A stretch of DNA of 45,545 nucleotides from Candidatus Izemoplasma sp. (GTDB lineage Bacteria; Bacillota_I; Bacilli_A; Izemoplasmatales; Hujiaoplasmataceae), in assembly GCA_021736305.1 (NCBI GenBank), contig JAIPGD010000006.1:1-45545 (forward strand), written 5' to 3'. The translations under genes were made by a program, and so were the position numbers. Of the stretch, positions 19,553 to 27,712 are shown piece after piece. Below the pieces are notes generated by a model, which did no database searches, was not told where the DNA came from, and saw nothing but the letters and a program-made list of their open reading frames with translations. Each line of letters opens with the position of its first letter. The stretch's first letter is position 1.

Positions 19553-20810
19553 GAATAAGCTATTAACAGATGAATTTATCTACTATGAAAAACTAGAAAA
19601 TGGTTTAGAAGTTTATATTCACCCAAAAAAAGAACATATTGATAATTATTGCGCACTACAGGTGAATTTTGGTGGACAAGACTTAGAATATAATTTTAAT
19701 GCTTTAAATTATTCATTACCCGCAGGAACTGCACATTTTTTGGAACATGTATATTTTGAGAGTGATGGGCAGAATTTGAGCGATGAGTTTGCCGATAAAA
19801 ATGCTGATATAAACGCTTATACTACACGAGAAGTTACTAAATATTATTTTAATTCTCAAGAAAACTTTGTTCCATTGTTAAAACGTTTTTTAGAACATTT
19901 TTCAAAAGTAAATATTTCTGAAGAAACAATAAAAAAAGAGAGAAACATTATAAAAAAAGAGATTTTAATGTATGAAGATAATTTGTATAATCAAGTTAAT
20001 GATGAACTATTAAAACAAATGTATCTTGATGAAAAAGTTTGGATAGATTTAGCTGGAACTATTGATTCAGTTAATAAAATCAATTCCTATGTGTTAAAAC
20101 AAGCCATAGAGCATTTTTACCGTCCAAACAATATGATATTAATAGTCACAAGTAATTATGATCCTGAGTTGATTTTAGATGTTATTAAAGCATCTAACTT
20201 TAATCAGAATAAAAGTATTAGTTTAATAAAACCTAACTTGATTTTTAATTTAGGGACAAAAACTACTCATGATATAGTAAAATTAAATAAAAATCAAAAA
20301 GTTAGTTATGCAATGTTAGGTATTAAGATTGATTTAGGTCTATTTGATAAGGTTGATGAAAGTTTAAAAAGATTAGCAATTATTCTTTTTTTTGAATATC
20401 ATTTTAGTGAGAGTTCAAAAAATTACGAGATTTTAGATAAAGAAAAGCTAATTAATTATATGTATAATACAAATGTAAAGATAACTGAACATTATGCATA
20501 TTTTACGGTGGGCAGTGAATCGAATAATCCTAAGAAACTCATTAAACGTATAAAAGAATTATTAAGAAAACTTGAGCCCATAGAAGAAGATATTTTCTTA
20601 GCTCATAAACACAGTAGAATTGGTAATTTCATTGGTTATTTTGAAAATGTATATAAAATCAATTATATTCTTTCTGATTTAATATTAAAAAACATCAATA
20701 TTTACGATTATTTAGCGGTTATTTCAAGTATAAAATCTACAGATATAGAAATCACAAAACAAACTATAAAATCTCAAAATATTTTATCAGTAATCTATAC
20801 TGATAAATAA
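19545..20810 (+). CDS. M16-family zinc peptidase (YmfH-like)
   Basis: The 421-residue product has the inverted zinc motif HFLEH at residues 64-68 (GTAHFLEHVYFES) and a downstream Glu within ERNIIKKEILMYED about 70 residues later, so it should be catalytic. Members act as heterodimeric clamshells with an inactive partner, which the preceding overlapping gene would supply. Substrates of this family in Firmicutes are peptides, but the target here is unknown. No signal peptide is seen. AAAGGA lies upstream of the ATG at 19545. Confidence 0.92.
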   Translation: MIKNKLLTDEFIYYEKLENGLEVYIHPKKEHIDNYCALQVNFGGQDLEYNFNALNYSLPAGTAHFLEHVYFESDGQNLSDEFADKNADINAYTTREVTKYYFNSQENFVPLLKRFLEHFSKVNISEETIKKERNIIKKEILMYEDNLYNQVNDELLKQMYLDEKVWIDLAGTIDSVNKINSYVLKQAIEHFYRPNNMILIVTSNYDPELILDVIKASNFNQNKSISLIKPNLIFNLGTKTTHDIVKLNKNQKVSYAMLGIKIDLGLFDKVDESLKRLAIILFFEYHFSESSKNYEILDKEKLINYMYNTNVKITEHYAYFTVGSESNNPKKLIKRIKELLRKLEPIEEDIFLAHKHSRIGNFIGYFENVYKINYILSDLILKNINIYDYLAVISSIKSTDIEITKQTIKSQNILSVIYTDK

Positions 20811-20811
20811 A

Positions 20812-20840
20812 TATACATGATTAAAATTAAATGTTATAAT
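20812..20840 (+). promoter_or_regulatory. Promoter of engB
   Basis: TATACA (20812-20817), a 17-base spacer, and TG-T-TATAAT ending at 20840 form an extended -10 promoter. Confidence 0.6.
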
Positions 20841-20857
20841 ATTTATGGAGTGATAAT

Positions 20858-21445
20858 GTGAAAATAACGAGTGCTGAGTTTATTATTTCTGCGGTTGATT
20901 CTGATAATTATCCTAAAGATGATCTACCTCAAATTGTGTTTTCAGGCAGATCAAATGTAGGTAAATCTTCTTTTATTAATTCTTTACTTAATCAGAAAAA
21001 GATTGCGAAAGTATCTCAAACGCCAGGAAAAACAAGATTAATTAATTTCTTTCTCATTAATAAAAAGTTTTATTTTGTTGATATTCCTGGGTATGGATAC
21101 GCAAAGGTTAATCAAGCAGAAATGGTTAAATTTGCAACAATGATTGATGAATATCTACAATCTGGATTGCCTAGTTTAGCTATTTTATTATTGGATATAA
21201 GAAGAACTCCTAATGAAGATGATCTTTTAATGTATGATTATTTTAAAAGTTGTGGATTTAAAATTTTAATTGCTTTAACGAAAGCTGATAAATTATCTAA
21301 GAATAAAATCATAAAACAAAAGCAAATTATTGAAAAAAATATTAAACCTAGAGTACAAGATACTATGATTGAATATTCAATAGAAACAAAAATTAATCAT
21401 GAATTAATTTGGAATATCATCTTGAATCAAATTAATGAGGGATAA
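20858..21445 (+). CDS. engB: Ribosome biogenesis GTPase EngB/YsxC
   Basis: EngB/YsxC is an essential GTPase for late 50S assembly. The 195-residue product has G1 GRSNVGKSS at 30-38, TPGKTRLINFF (G2), DIPGYGYAKV (G3) and TKADKLSKN (G4). The start is GTG at 20858, seven bases after GGAG; the ATG two bases earlier is in another frame and hits TGA at once. It is not next to lon or clpX as in Bacillus. The methyltransferase gene begins two bases after its stop. Confidence 0.96.
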   Translation: MKITSAEFIISAVDSDNYPKDDLPQIVFSGRSNVGKSSFINSLLNQKKIAKVSQTPGKTRLINFFLINKKFYFVDIPGYGYAKVNQAEMVKFATMIDEYLQSGLPSLAILLLDIRRTPNEDDLLMYDYFKSCGFKILIALTKADKLSKNKIIKQKQIIEKNIKPRVQDTMIEYSIETKINHELIWNIILNQINEG

Positions 21446-21446
21446 T

Positions 21447-22166
21447 ATGAATAGTATTTATGATCCAATTGCAAAAGAATATGATGGTTTAGTTGATAAC
21501 GATGTTAAGGAAAAACTTTTTCCTTATTCTGGTTATAAAACCATACAAGATATAATTTCAGAAGAAATATCTGTAAAAAAGAAAAAAGTTAATATCCTTG
21601 ATCTTGGGTGTGGAACTACTAAGTTATATGAAAAAGTTATTCCTACTAAATTTAATCTTTTTGGAATTGATTATTCAAAATCAATGCTTGAAATTGCAAA
21701 AACAAGACATCCTAACGGAAAGTTTATTTATCATGATATTTCGAAAGGATTACCTAGTAGTTTTAAAAACATGAAATTTGATTACATCATTATTAATTAT
21801 TTATTTATGCATTTTGATTTTAAAACAACAATTAGTTTACTAAATATATTATTAAATAATCTAGATAAGTTTGGTAAAATTATTATTGGAGATTTATTAT
21901 TTATTAATCAAGCTGCGAAATCTTCTTTCTTTTATAAGCATCAAGATTATTCTGATTTAGGTTTAAATTTTCATATATATAGTCAATTCGTTAATAAGAT
22001 TGGCGTAAATTTAGGTTTAAGTTATATCGAGGTTAATAAGTATACAGGAATAATTATTGTTGAAAATATTAACGAATTTACTTTACATTTTGAAGATCCT
22101 TTGGTAAAATACAAGACAAATACAGAGAAGTGGAGGAGTACTCACCCACAGAAAAAGAGCGAGTAA
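21447..22166 (+). CDS. Class I SAM-dependent methyltransferase
   Basis: The 239-residue product has SAM motif I NILDLGCGTTKLYE near residue 46, motif II FGIDYSKSMLEIAK and the acidic strand after FDYIIINYLFMHF. The substrate is unknown. The Rossmann fold should end near YTGIIIVEN; the remaining 30 or so residues are polar and are encoded by DNA that also holds the promoter and Stem I of the Val T-box. The ATG at 21447 follows GAGGG, which overlaps the engB stop. Confidence 0.88.
   Translation: MNSIYDPIAKEYDGLVDNDVKEKLFPYSGYKTIQDIISEEISVKKKKVNILDLGCGTTKLYEKVIPTKFNLFGIDYSKSMLEIAKTRHPNGKFIYHDISKGLPSSFKNMKFDYIIINYLFMHFDFKTTISLLNILLNNLDKFGKIIIGDLLFINQAAKSSFFYKHQDYSDLGLNFHIYSQFVNKIGVNLGLSYIEVNKYTGIIIVENINEFTLHFEDPLVKYKTNTEKWRSTHPQKKSE
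22082..22110 (+). promoter_or_regulatory. Promoter of the Val T-box operon, inside the methyltransferase gene
   Basis: TTTACA (22082-22087), a 17-base spacer, and TAAAAT (22105-22110) preceded by TGG form a strong extended -10 promoter. It lies wholly within codons of the upstream gene and just ahead of T-box Stem I. Confidence 0.75.
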
Positions 22167-22335
22167 ACGGTTGGTGTAAGTTTACTTCTGAAGTGAGGAA
22201 GGTAGCCACAGAGTAGTTTGGATGAAATTTAGTAGTCTAAATCGTTGCTGGCGTTAACAGCTAATAAGTGCTAGTTATCTAGAACTAAGGTGGTACCACG
22301 GTTATTTAATCGTCCTTTTTAAGGACGATTTTTTT
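22125..22335 (+). promoter_or_regulatory. T-box leader, valine-specific
   Basis: AAGGTGGTACCACGG is at 22287-22301, followed by the terminator stem AATCGTCCTT/AAGGACGATT (22308-22330) and a T-run. Stem I pairs GTGG (22130) with CCAC (22206), CTCAC with GTGAG, and AGTAAAC with GTTTACT around a GGTG apical box. The 5' internal loop ends in AGTA. The 3' loop has GTA at 22202-22204 where the ileS leader has ATC, so I read a Val specifier. It controls the NUDIX gene and valS. Confidence 0.95.
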
Positions 22336-22353
22336 ATTTATTGAGGTGATTTT

Positions 22354-22839
22354 ATGAGCTACATAAAAAATTTAAGAGACAAAATCGGAAATGACAAAGT
22401 TATTCTAAATGCTTGTGCAGTTGTTATTATCAATCAAAACAATGAAATATTACTGCAAAAACGCAGTGATAATTTGTTATGGGGTTTGCCTGGGGGATTA
22501 ATTGAATTAGATGAATCTATTACTGAAGCAGCAATAAGAGAAGTAAAAGAAGAAACAAATTTAGAAATAGAATTAATAAAATTTATTGGGGTATTTAATA
22601 ATCCATTTATGCGATGGAGAGAAAAAGATCGAGCAAGGATTATAAGTTTTGCATTCTTAGGCAAAACTTTAAGTTCCGAATTAAAAATAAATGATCATGA
22701 ATCGAAAGAATTAAGATATTTTAGTTATGTCAATTTACCACAAATTCATTCAATGGATACAATTGAAATAATTGAAGCATATTATGATAAAAAATTTAAT
22801 GTAATAGAAGGGAATATATATAATGGAAAAGAAATATAA
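22354..22839 (+). CDS. NUDIX hydrolase under Val T-box control
   Basis: The 161-residue product contains a full Nudix box: GGLIELDESITEAAIREV followed by KEETNLEI (G-x5-E-x7-REVxEE). The N-terminus (LRDKIGNDKVILNACAVVII) and FMRWREKDRARIISFAFLGKT resemble ADP-sugar/MutT-like NUDIX enzymes, but the substrate cannot be told. Its position is unusual: it is the first gene after the valine T-box and overlaps the valS start by 17 bases, so it should be induced by valine-tRNA shortage with valS. AGGTGA lies before the ATG. Confidence 0.93.
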   Translation: MSYIKNLRDKIGNDKVILNACAVVIINQNNEILLQKRSDNLLWGLPGGLIELDESITEAAIREVKEETNLEIELIKFIGVFNNPFMRWREKDRARIISFAFLGKTLSSELKINDHESKELRYFSYVNLPQIHSMDTIEIIEAYYDKKFNVIEGNIYNGKEI

Positions 22840-25390
22840 TCCGAATAAAGTAGAAAAAGGAAAATATGATTTTTGGTTAAAAAATCAATTATTTTCTAGT
22901 GGCGATTTAAGTAAGAAGCCTTTTACAATAGTTATTCCGCCTCCTAATGTAACTGGTAAATTACATCTTGGACACACTTGGGATAATACTCTTCAAGACA
23001 TGATTATCAGAAGAAAAAGGATGCAAGGATATGATGCATTATATTTGCCAGGGATGGATCATGCTGGAATTGCAACTCAAGCAAAAGTTGATAAATCGCT
23101 AAGAGATAAAGGAATAAATCGCTATGAATTAGGAAGAGAAAATTATTTGAAAATAGCCTGGGAATGGAAGGAAGAATACTCTAAATATATCCGAGAACAA
23201 TGGAAAACAATGGGTTTATCTTTAGATTATTCAAAAGAAAGATTCACCCTTGATGAAGGCTTATCTAAAGCAGTCAATAAAGTTTTTATTGACCTTTATA
23301 ATAAAGGCTATATTTATCAAGGTGAAAGAATTATTAATTGGGATGTTGAAGCAAAAACTGCATTATCAAATATTGAAATTGATCATAAAGAAGTTAAAGG
23401 CGCTTTATATTATATTAAATACAAAATAGTTGGAGAAAGTAATTTTGTTGAAATTGCTACAACTAGACCGGAAACAATGTTTGGAGATACTGCTTTAATG
23501 GTTCATCCTGAAGATGAACGATTTGTAGATTTGCAAGAAAAAGAAGTATATATCCCAACAACCAAAAGAAAAATTAAAATAATTACTGATAAATTCGTAG
23601 ATAAAGAATTTGGAACAGGAATAGTTAAGGTAACTCCAGCACACGATCCAAATGATTTTGAAGTTGGAAAAAGACATAATTTAGAGATGCCTTTATGCAT
23701 GAACGCTGATGGAACGATGAATAATTTAGCGCATAAATATGAAGGAATGAATCGATTCGAATGTCGCAAACAAGTACTAAAAGATTTAGAAAATGATGAT
23801 TTAATTACAAAGACTGAACCAATTATCCACAATGTTGGGCACTCAGAAAGAACAGACGTTATCGTTGAACCTAGACTATCTAAGCAATGGTTTGTTAAAA
23901 TGGATATGTTAGCTAAGAACGCTTTAGATAAGAATGAAGTAAACTTCATTCCAGAAAGATTTAGAAAAATATTCCATAATTGGATGGAAGGTATTGAAGA
24001 TTGGTGTATATCTAGACAATTGTGGTGGGGTCATAGAATACCTGTTTGGTATAAGGGTGAAGATATTTATGTAGGCGAAGAAGCTCCAAAGGAAAATGGT
24101 TGGATTCAAGATAAAGATGTCTTAGATACTTGGTTTTCATCTGCTTTATGGCCTTTCACAACTTTAGGATGGCCAGAAAAAACTAGTGATTATAAACGAT
24201 ATTATCCAAATGATGTAATGGTAACTGGTTATGATATTATCTTTTTTTGGGTATCACGAATGATATTCCAAGGAATCGAATTTACCGGTAAAACACCATT
24301 TAAAGATTGTTTGATTCATGGTTTAATTCGCGATGAAGATGGAAGAAAAATGTCTAAATCTCTTGGTAATGGAGTAGATCCTATTGATGTTATTAATACA
24401 TATGGTGCAGATTCATTAAGATATTTTATAACTACAAATTCAGCACCTGGATTGGATTTAAGATATGAAGAAGAAAAAGTTGAATCAAGTTGGAATTATA
24501 TTAATAAATTATGGAATATTAGTAGATATGTTATTATGAATACGAAGGATACTTCAATTGATGATTTAGAAATTGATTCAAAAAAATTAAATTTCGCCGA
24601 TAAGTGGATATTAACAAAATTAGATAATTTAATTGAAAATAGTGATAAATTTTTTGACAGATACGAGTTTAATGAAGCAGCAAGATTAATATATAATTTC
24701 ACTTGGCATGATTTTGCATCATGGTATTTAGAAATGACAAAATTATCAAACACCAAATCAACAAAACAAGTATTAATTTATGTTTTAGATAAAATTATTA
24801 AATTATTGCATCCTTATATGCCGTTTGTTACTGAAGAAATTTATCAACAATTACCACATAATAAAATTTCTATTATGGTTGAGAATTGGCCAGAAAAATC
24901 AAATTTAAGATTTGATGAAGTTTTAGATAAAGAATGGTTTTTTGAGGTAATAAAAAAAATAAGAACTATTAGAAATGAATACCATGTTCCTTGGTCTAAA
25001 CCAATTGATATTTTTGTTAAAACTAGTAACGATAATCAGAGATTTTTAATTGAAAACGAAATATACATAAATAAATTTTTGAATCCAAAAACACTTGACT
25101 ATAAATCTGATTTAGATAACATAAGCAATGCGGTTTCAATTATTTTGAAGGATATAGAAGTGGCTATTCCACTAGGCTCACTAGTTGATCTTGATGATGA
25201 AATCACAAAAATTGAGGCTGAAATTAATGATTTAAATAATGAAATTAAACGCTGTGATAAAATGTTAAACAATGAGAATTTCATTAGAAAAGCCCCAAAA
25301 GAAAAAATTGAAGAGGAAAAGCTTAAGTTAAACAATTATCAAGAACGTTTTAAAAAAGCTAAAAAACGTTTGATGGAGTTAAAAAGTTAA
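22823..25390 (+). CDS. valS: Valyl-tRNA synthetase
   Basis: ValRS charges tRNA-Val. The 855-residue protein has PPPNVTGKLHLGHTWDN with HLGH at 48-51, the editing domain (IATTRPETMFGDTALMVHP), KMSKS at 509-513, and the C-terminal coiled-coil arm rich in Glu/Lys (IEAEINDLNNEIKRCDKML) that contacts tRNA. The start lies within the end of the NUDIX gene. Expression follows the Val T-box. folC begins two bases after its stop, as valS-folC in Bacillus. Confidence 0.98.
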   Translation: MEKKYNPNKVEKGKYDFWLKNQLFSSGDLSKKPFTIVIPPPNVTGKLHLGHTWDNTLQDMIIRRKRMQGYDALYLPGMDHAGIATQAKVDKSLRDKGINRYELGRENYLKIAWEWKEEYSKYIREQWKTMGLSLDYSKERFTLDEGLSKAVNKVFIDLYNKGYIYQGERIINWDVEAKTALSNIEIDHKEVKGALYYIKYKIVGESNFVEIATTRPETMFGDTALMVHPEDERFVDLQEKEVYIPTTKRKIKIITDKFVDKEFGTGIVKVTPAHDPNDFEVGKRHNLEMPLCMNADGTMNNLAHKYEGMNRFECRKQVLKDLENDDLITKTEPIIHNVGHSERTDVIVEPRLSKQWFVKMDMLAKNALDKNEVNFIPERFRKIFHNWMEGIEDWCISRQLWWGHRIPVWYKGEDIYVGEEAPKENGWIQDKDVLDTWFSSALWPFTTLGWPEKTSDYKRYYPNDVMVTGYDIIFFWVSRMIFQGIEFTGKTPFKDCLIHGLIRDEDGRKMSKSLGNGVDPIDVINTYGADSLRYFITTNSAPGLDLRYEEEKVESSWNYINKLWNISRYVIMNTKDTSIDDLEIDSKKLNFADKWILTKLDNLIENSDKFFDRYEFNEAARLIYNFTWHDFASWYLEMTKLSNTKSTKQVLIYVLDKIIKLLHPYMPFVTEEIYQQLPHNKISIMVENWPEKSNLRFDEVLDKEWFFEVIKKIRTIRNEYHVPWSKPIDIFVKTSNDNQRFLIENEIYINKFLNPKTLDYKSDLDNISNAVSIILKDIEVAIPLGSLVDLDDEITKIEAEINDLNNEIKRCDKMLNNENFIRKAPKEKIEEEKLKLNNYQERFKKAKKRLMELKS

Positions 25391-25391
25391 G

Positions 25392-26660
25392 ATGTTTAAA
25401 AATTTAGAAGAAGCCCAAAATTGGATAGAGAATATTAAAAGATTTGGTTCAAGACTTGACTTGTCAAGGATAACCAAAGCTTTAGAAATGCTCGGAAATC
25501 CTCACAAAGAATTTAAATCAATCCATGTTGCTGGTACTAATGGTAAGGGTTCTACAGCTAATTTTATTAAAAACATTCTCGTAGAGGCAGGTTATGATGT
25601 AGGGCTTTACACATCACCTTATGTTGTTGAATTCAATGAAAGAATACGAATTAATCAAGTTAATATATCTAATAAAGATTTAATTAAATATACTAATATC
25701 TTATATAATATATCAAATAAACTCCAAGAAAATGATCCTGAAGAAATAATTACTTTTTTCGAAGTTTTAACTGTAATTGCTTTTCTATATTTTCGTGATA
25801 AAAATGTTGATTATGCAGTTATTGAAGTAGGGTTAGGCGGGTTATTAGATGCAACAAACGTTATTGTTCCAGAAATATCTGTAATCACAAATATTTCATA
25901 TGATCATATGAAACAATTAGGTAATTCATTAGAATCAATAGCATTAAATAAACTAGGAATTGTAAAAGAAGGAGTTCCATTGGTTACAGCTATAGAAGAT
26001 TTAAACCTTTTTCCTTTATTTTTTGAGGTAACAGCTAATAAAAATAGTCGTTTGAAAATAATTAATTTTGATATGGTTACTGATATAGATGTTGGTGTTA
26101 AAACTAGTTTTAAATATTTAAATAATAGTTATAATTTAAATATTACTGGCCATCACCAAGTAAAAAACGCAATACTAGCTATAGAGACTATTAGATTATT
26201 AAGGCTAAATAATAATTTAACAATTACAGAAGACAATATTATCGAGGGATTAAAAAACACTAAATGGCCCGGAAGATTTGAAATATTTAATAATAACATT
26301 GTAATTGATGGGGCACACAATATTGGTGGAATAATTGCTTTAAAAAATTCAGTGAGATCCATTTTTAAGGGCAAAAACATTAAATGTTTGTTTTCAGTAA
26401 TGAAAGACAAACAGCATAAACAGATGATTGAAGAGCTTGATAATTTTTGTGATGAATTATATTTTACTGAGTTTGAGTATAAAAGAAGAGCTGATGCAGA
26501 AGAACTGTTTTTTGAGTCTACCCATTATAAGAAATCTTATCACAAAGATTATAAAGATATATTCTTTAAACTTATGAAGAGTTTGCGTAAAGAAGATATA
26601 CTTATAGTAACTGGTTCATTGTATTTTATTTCTGAAATTAGAAAACTATTAGTAAATTAA
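25392..26660 (+). CDS. folC: Folylpolyglutamate synthase / dihydrofolate synthase
   Basis: FolC adds glutamate to folates and, in bifunctional forms, to dihydropteroate. The 422-residue product has the Mur-ligase P-loop GTNGKGST at 48-55, VGLYTSPYVVEFNERI, the YAVIEVGLGG block with catalytic Glu, and IDGAHNIGG. It is tightly joined to valS with only a distant GGAG, so translational coupling is likely. Other folate genes in the window are dfrA and thyA. Confidence 0.96.
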   Translation: MFKNLEEAQNWIENIKRFGSRLDLSRITKALEMLGNPHKEFKSIHVAGTNGKGSTANFIKNILVEAGYDVGLYTSPYVVEFNERIRINQVNISNKDLIKYTNILYNISNKLQENDPEEIITFFEVLTVIAFLYFRDKNVDYAVIEVGLGGLLDATNVIVPEISVITNISYDHMKQLGNSLESIALNKLGIVKEGVPLVTAIEDLNLFPLFFEVTANKNSRLKIINFDMVTDIDVGVKTSFKYLNNSYNLNITGHHQVKNAILAIETIRLLRLNNNLTITEDNIIEGLKNTKWPGRFEIFNNNIVIDGAHNIGGIIALKNSVRSIFKGKNIKCLFSVMKDKQHKQMIEELDNFCDELYFTEFEYKRRADAEELFFESTHYKKSYHKDYKDIFFKLMKSLRKEDILIVTGSLYFISEIRKLLVN

Positions 26661-26669
26661 AGAAAAAAG

Positions 26670-26701
26670 TATCACCTAATGTAGAATTATATTGGGTGAT
26701 A
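26670..26701 (+). promoter_or_regulatory. Hairpin sequestering the radC ribosome binding site
   Basis: TATCACCTAAT (26670-26680) pairs with ATTGGGTGATA (26691-26701) over 11 bp with one G-U and a 10-base loop. The 3' arm contains GGGTGAT, the only SD for the radC ATG at 26707. No T-run follows, so it is not a typical terminator. Confidence 0.5.
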
Positions 26702-26706
26702 TATTT

Positions 26707-27381
26707 ATGTATATGATTAAAGATATGCCAAAGCTTGAACGTCCTAGAGAACGTTTACTTGCGTATGGTGCTCAAAGTTTAAGTAATTATGAATTAGTAG
26801 CAATAATATTAAGAATTGGCAGTAGACACGAATCTGTAATTGAGTTATCAAAAAGGGTGGTAAATGAATTAAATGCTTTAGCAGATTTAAGAGAAAAAAC
26901 AGTTAATGAATTAACAAGAATTAAAGGAATAGGTAAAACAAAGGCAATAACTTTAATAGCCGCTTTAGAACTAGGCAAAAGAGTTTTATTAACTAAAGAT
27001 GATAAAGTTCAGTTTAATTCGCCTAAAGCTGTTTTTGAATTATTGCATTATGATTTAAAGGATTTAAAACAAGAAGTATTAATTGCTTTATATTTAGACT
27101 TGAAAACAAATTTAATAGCAAAAAAAGAGATATTCAGAGGAAGTTTATCTCAAAGTTTAGTTCATCCACGAGAAGTATTTAAATATGCAGTAAAATATTC
27201 TGCATACCAGGTTATTTTAGTTCATAATCACCCTTCAGGTGATCCTTACCCTTCGAAACAGGATATCCAGTTAACTGAGGCCATGAAAAAAGCTGGCAAA
27301 TTATTACAAATTAATATTTTAGATCATATTATTATTGGTAATAATTGTTATTTGTCTATCAATGAATTTGAACAAAAATGA
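26707..27381 (+). CDS. radC: RadC-family JAB-domain protein
   Basis: The 224-residue product has an N-terminal UPF0758/RadC helix-hairpin-helix region (LTRIKGIGKTKAITLIAALELGKR) and a C-terminal JAB/MPN domain with H173-x-H175 and the distal Asp in VHNHPSGDPYPSKQD. Despite the name, a direct repair role is not established; the motif is that of a metal-dependent hydrolase. The ATG at 26707 has GGGTGAT upstream, held in a hairpin. It ends in TGA, evidence that TGA is read as stop in this genome. Confidence 0.94.
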   Translation: MYMIKDMPKLERPRERLLAYGAQSLSNYELVAIILRIGSRHESVIELSKRVVNELNALADLREKTVNELTRIKGIGKTKAITLIAALELGKRVLLTKDDKVQFNSPKAVFELLHYDLKDLKQEVLIALYLDLKTNLIAKKEIFRGSLSQSLVHPREVFKYAVKYSAYQVILVHNHPSGDPYPSKQDIQLTEAMKKAGKLLQINILDHIIIGNNCYLSINEFEQK

Positions 27382-27398
27382 AAGATTTTATTTAGTGA

Positions 27399-27427
27399 TT
27401 GACAAGGGAATTTTCTTCGTTTATAAT
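27399..27427 (+). promoter_or_regulatory. Consensus promoter of the cobalamin-riboswitch operon
   Basis: TTGACA (27399-27404) and TATAAT (27422-27427) are exactly 17 bases apart: a perfect housekeeping-sigma promoter, the best in the window. Confidence 0.93.
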
Positions 27428-27447
27428 TAAATTGAATTGAATAGAGT

Positions 27448-27600
27448 TAAAGGTGTATTTAATACATAACAGGGAATTGAGTTAAAATCTTAAGCTGTCC
27501 CAGCAACCGTGATACTGACGAAATGCAATTATCCACTGCGAAAGCGGGAAGGATGCAAAGTAGATTGAAGTTAAGCCGGTAGACCTACCTATAACGCTGT
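27448..27600 (+). promoter_or_regulatory. Cobalamin riboswitch
   Basis: Conserved elements appear in order: AGGTGTATT, ACAGGGAATTGAGTTAAAAT, CTGTCCCAGCAACCGT, ATCCACTGCG, GCGGGAAGGATGC, and a B12 box, AAGCCGGTAGACCTACC. The order and spacing match the cobalamin class. It precedes a terminator and a three-gene uptake-like operon, so B12 should reduce expression. Confidence 0.95.
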
Positions 27601-27641
27601 GTTTTCTCCTGGGTAATGAGAAAGAGATTTTTTCTTTTTTT

Positions 27642-27664
27642 AGACCTGGGATAGGTCTTTTTTT
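27642..27664 (+). terminator. Riboswitch-controlled terminator
   Basis: AGACCT (27642-27647) and AGGTCT (27653-27658) pair around GGGAT, followed by T residues. The same AGACCT occurs in the B12 box at 27581-27586, offering a competing partner for the 3' arm. Confidence 0.85.
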
Positions 27665-27712
27665 ATTTGGGAGAAACATCATTCAAAATAAAACTTTACT
27701 GAGGAGGAAGTA

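Noticed and set aside
23495-25335. Antisense open frames within valS, up to 148 codons at 23503-23949
   Set aside because: Shadows of a well-conserved coding region; no SD, and the predicted proteins are low-complexity Ser/Phe/Ile-rich.
26707-27381. Mycoplasma code with TGA as Trp
   Set aside because: Trp is TGG throughout and radC ends naturally at TGA, so the standard bacterial code fits.
27482-27682. Minus-strand 66-codon frame over the cobalamin leader
   Set aside because: It is the complement of a conserved riboswitch and terminator; no SD.
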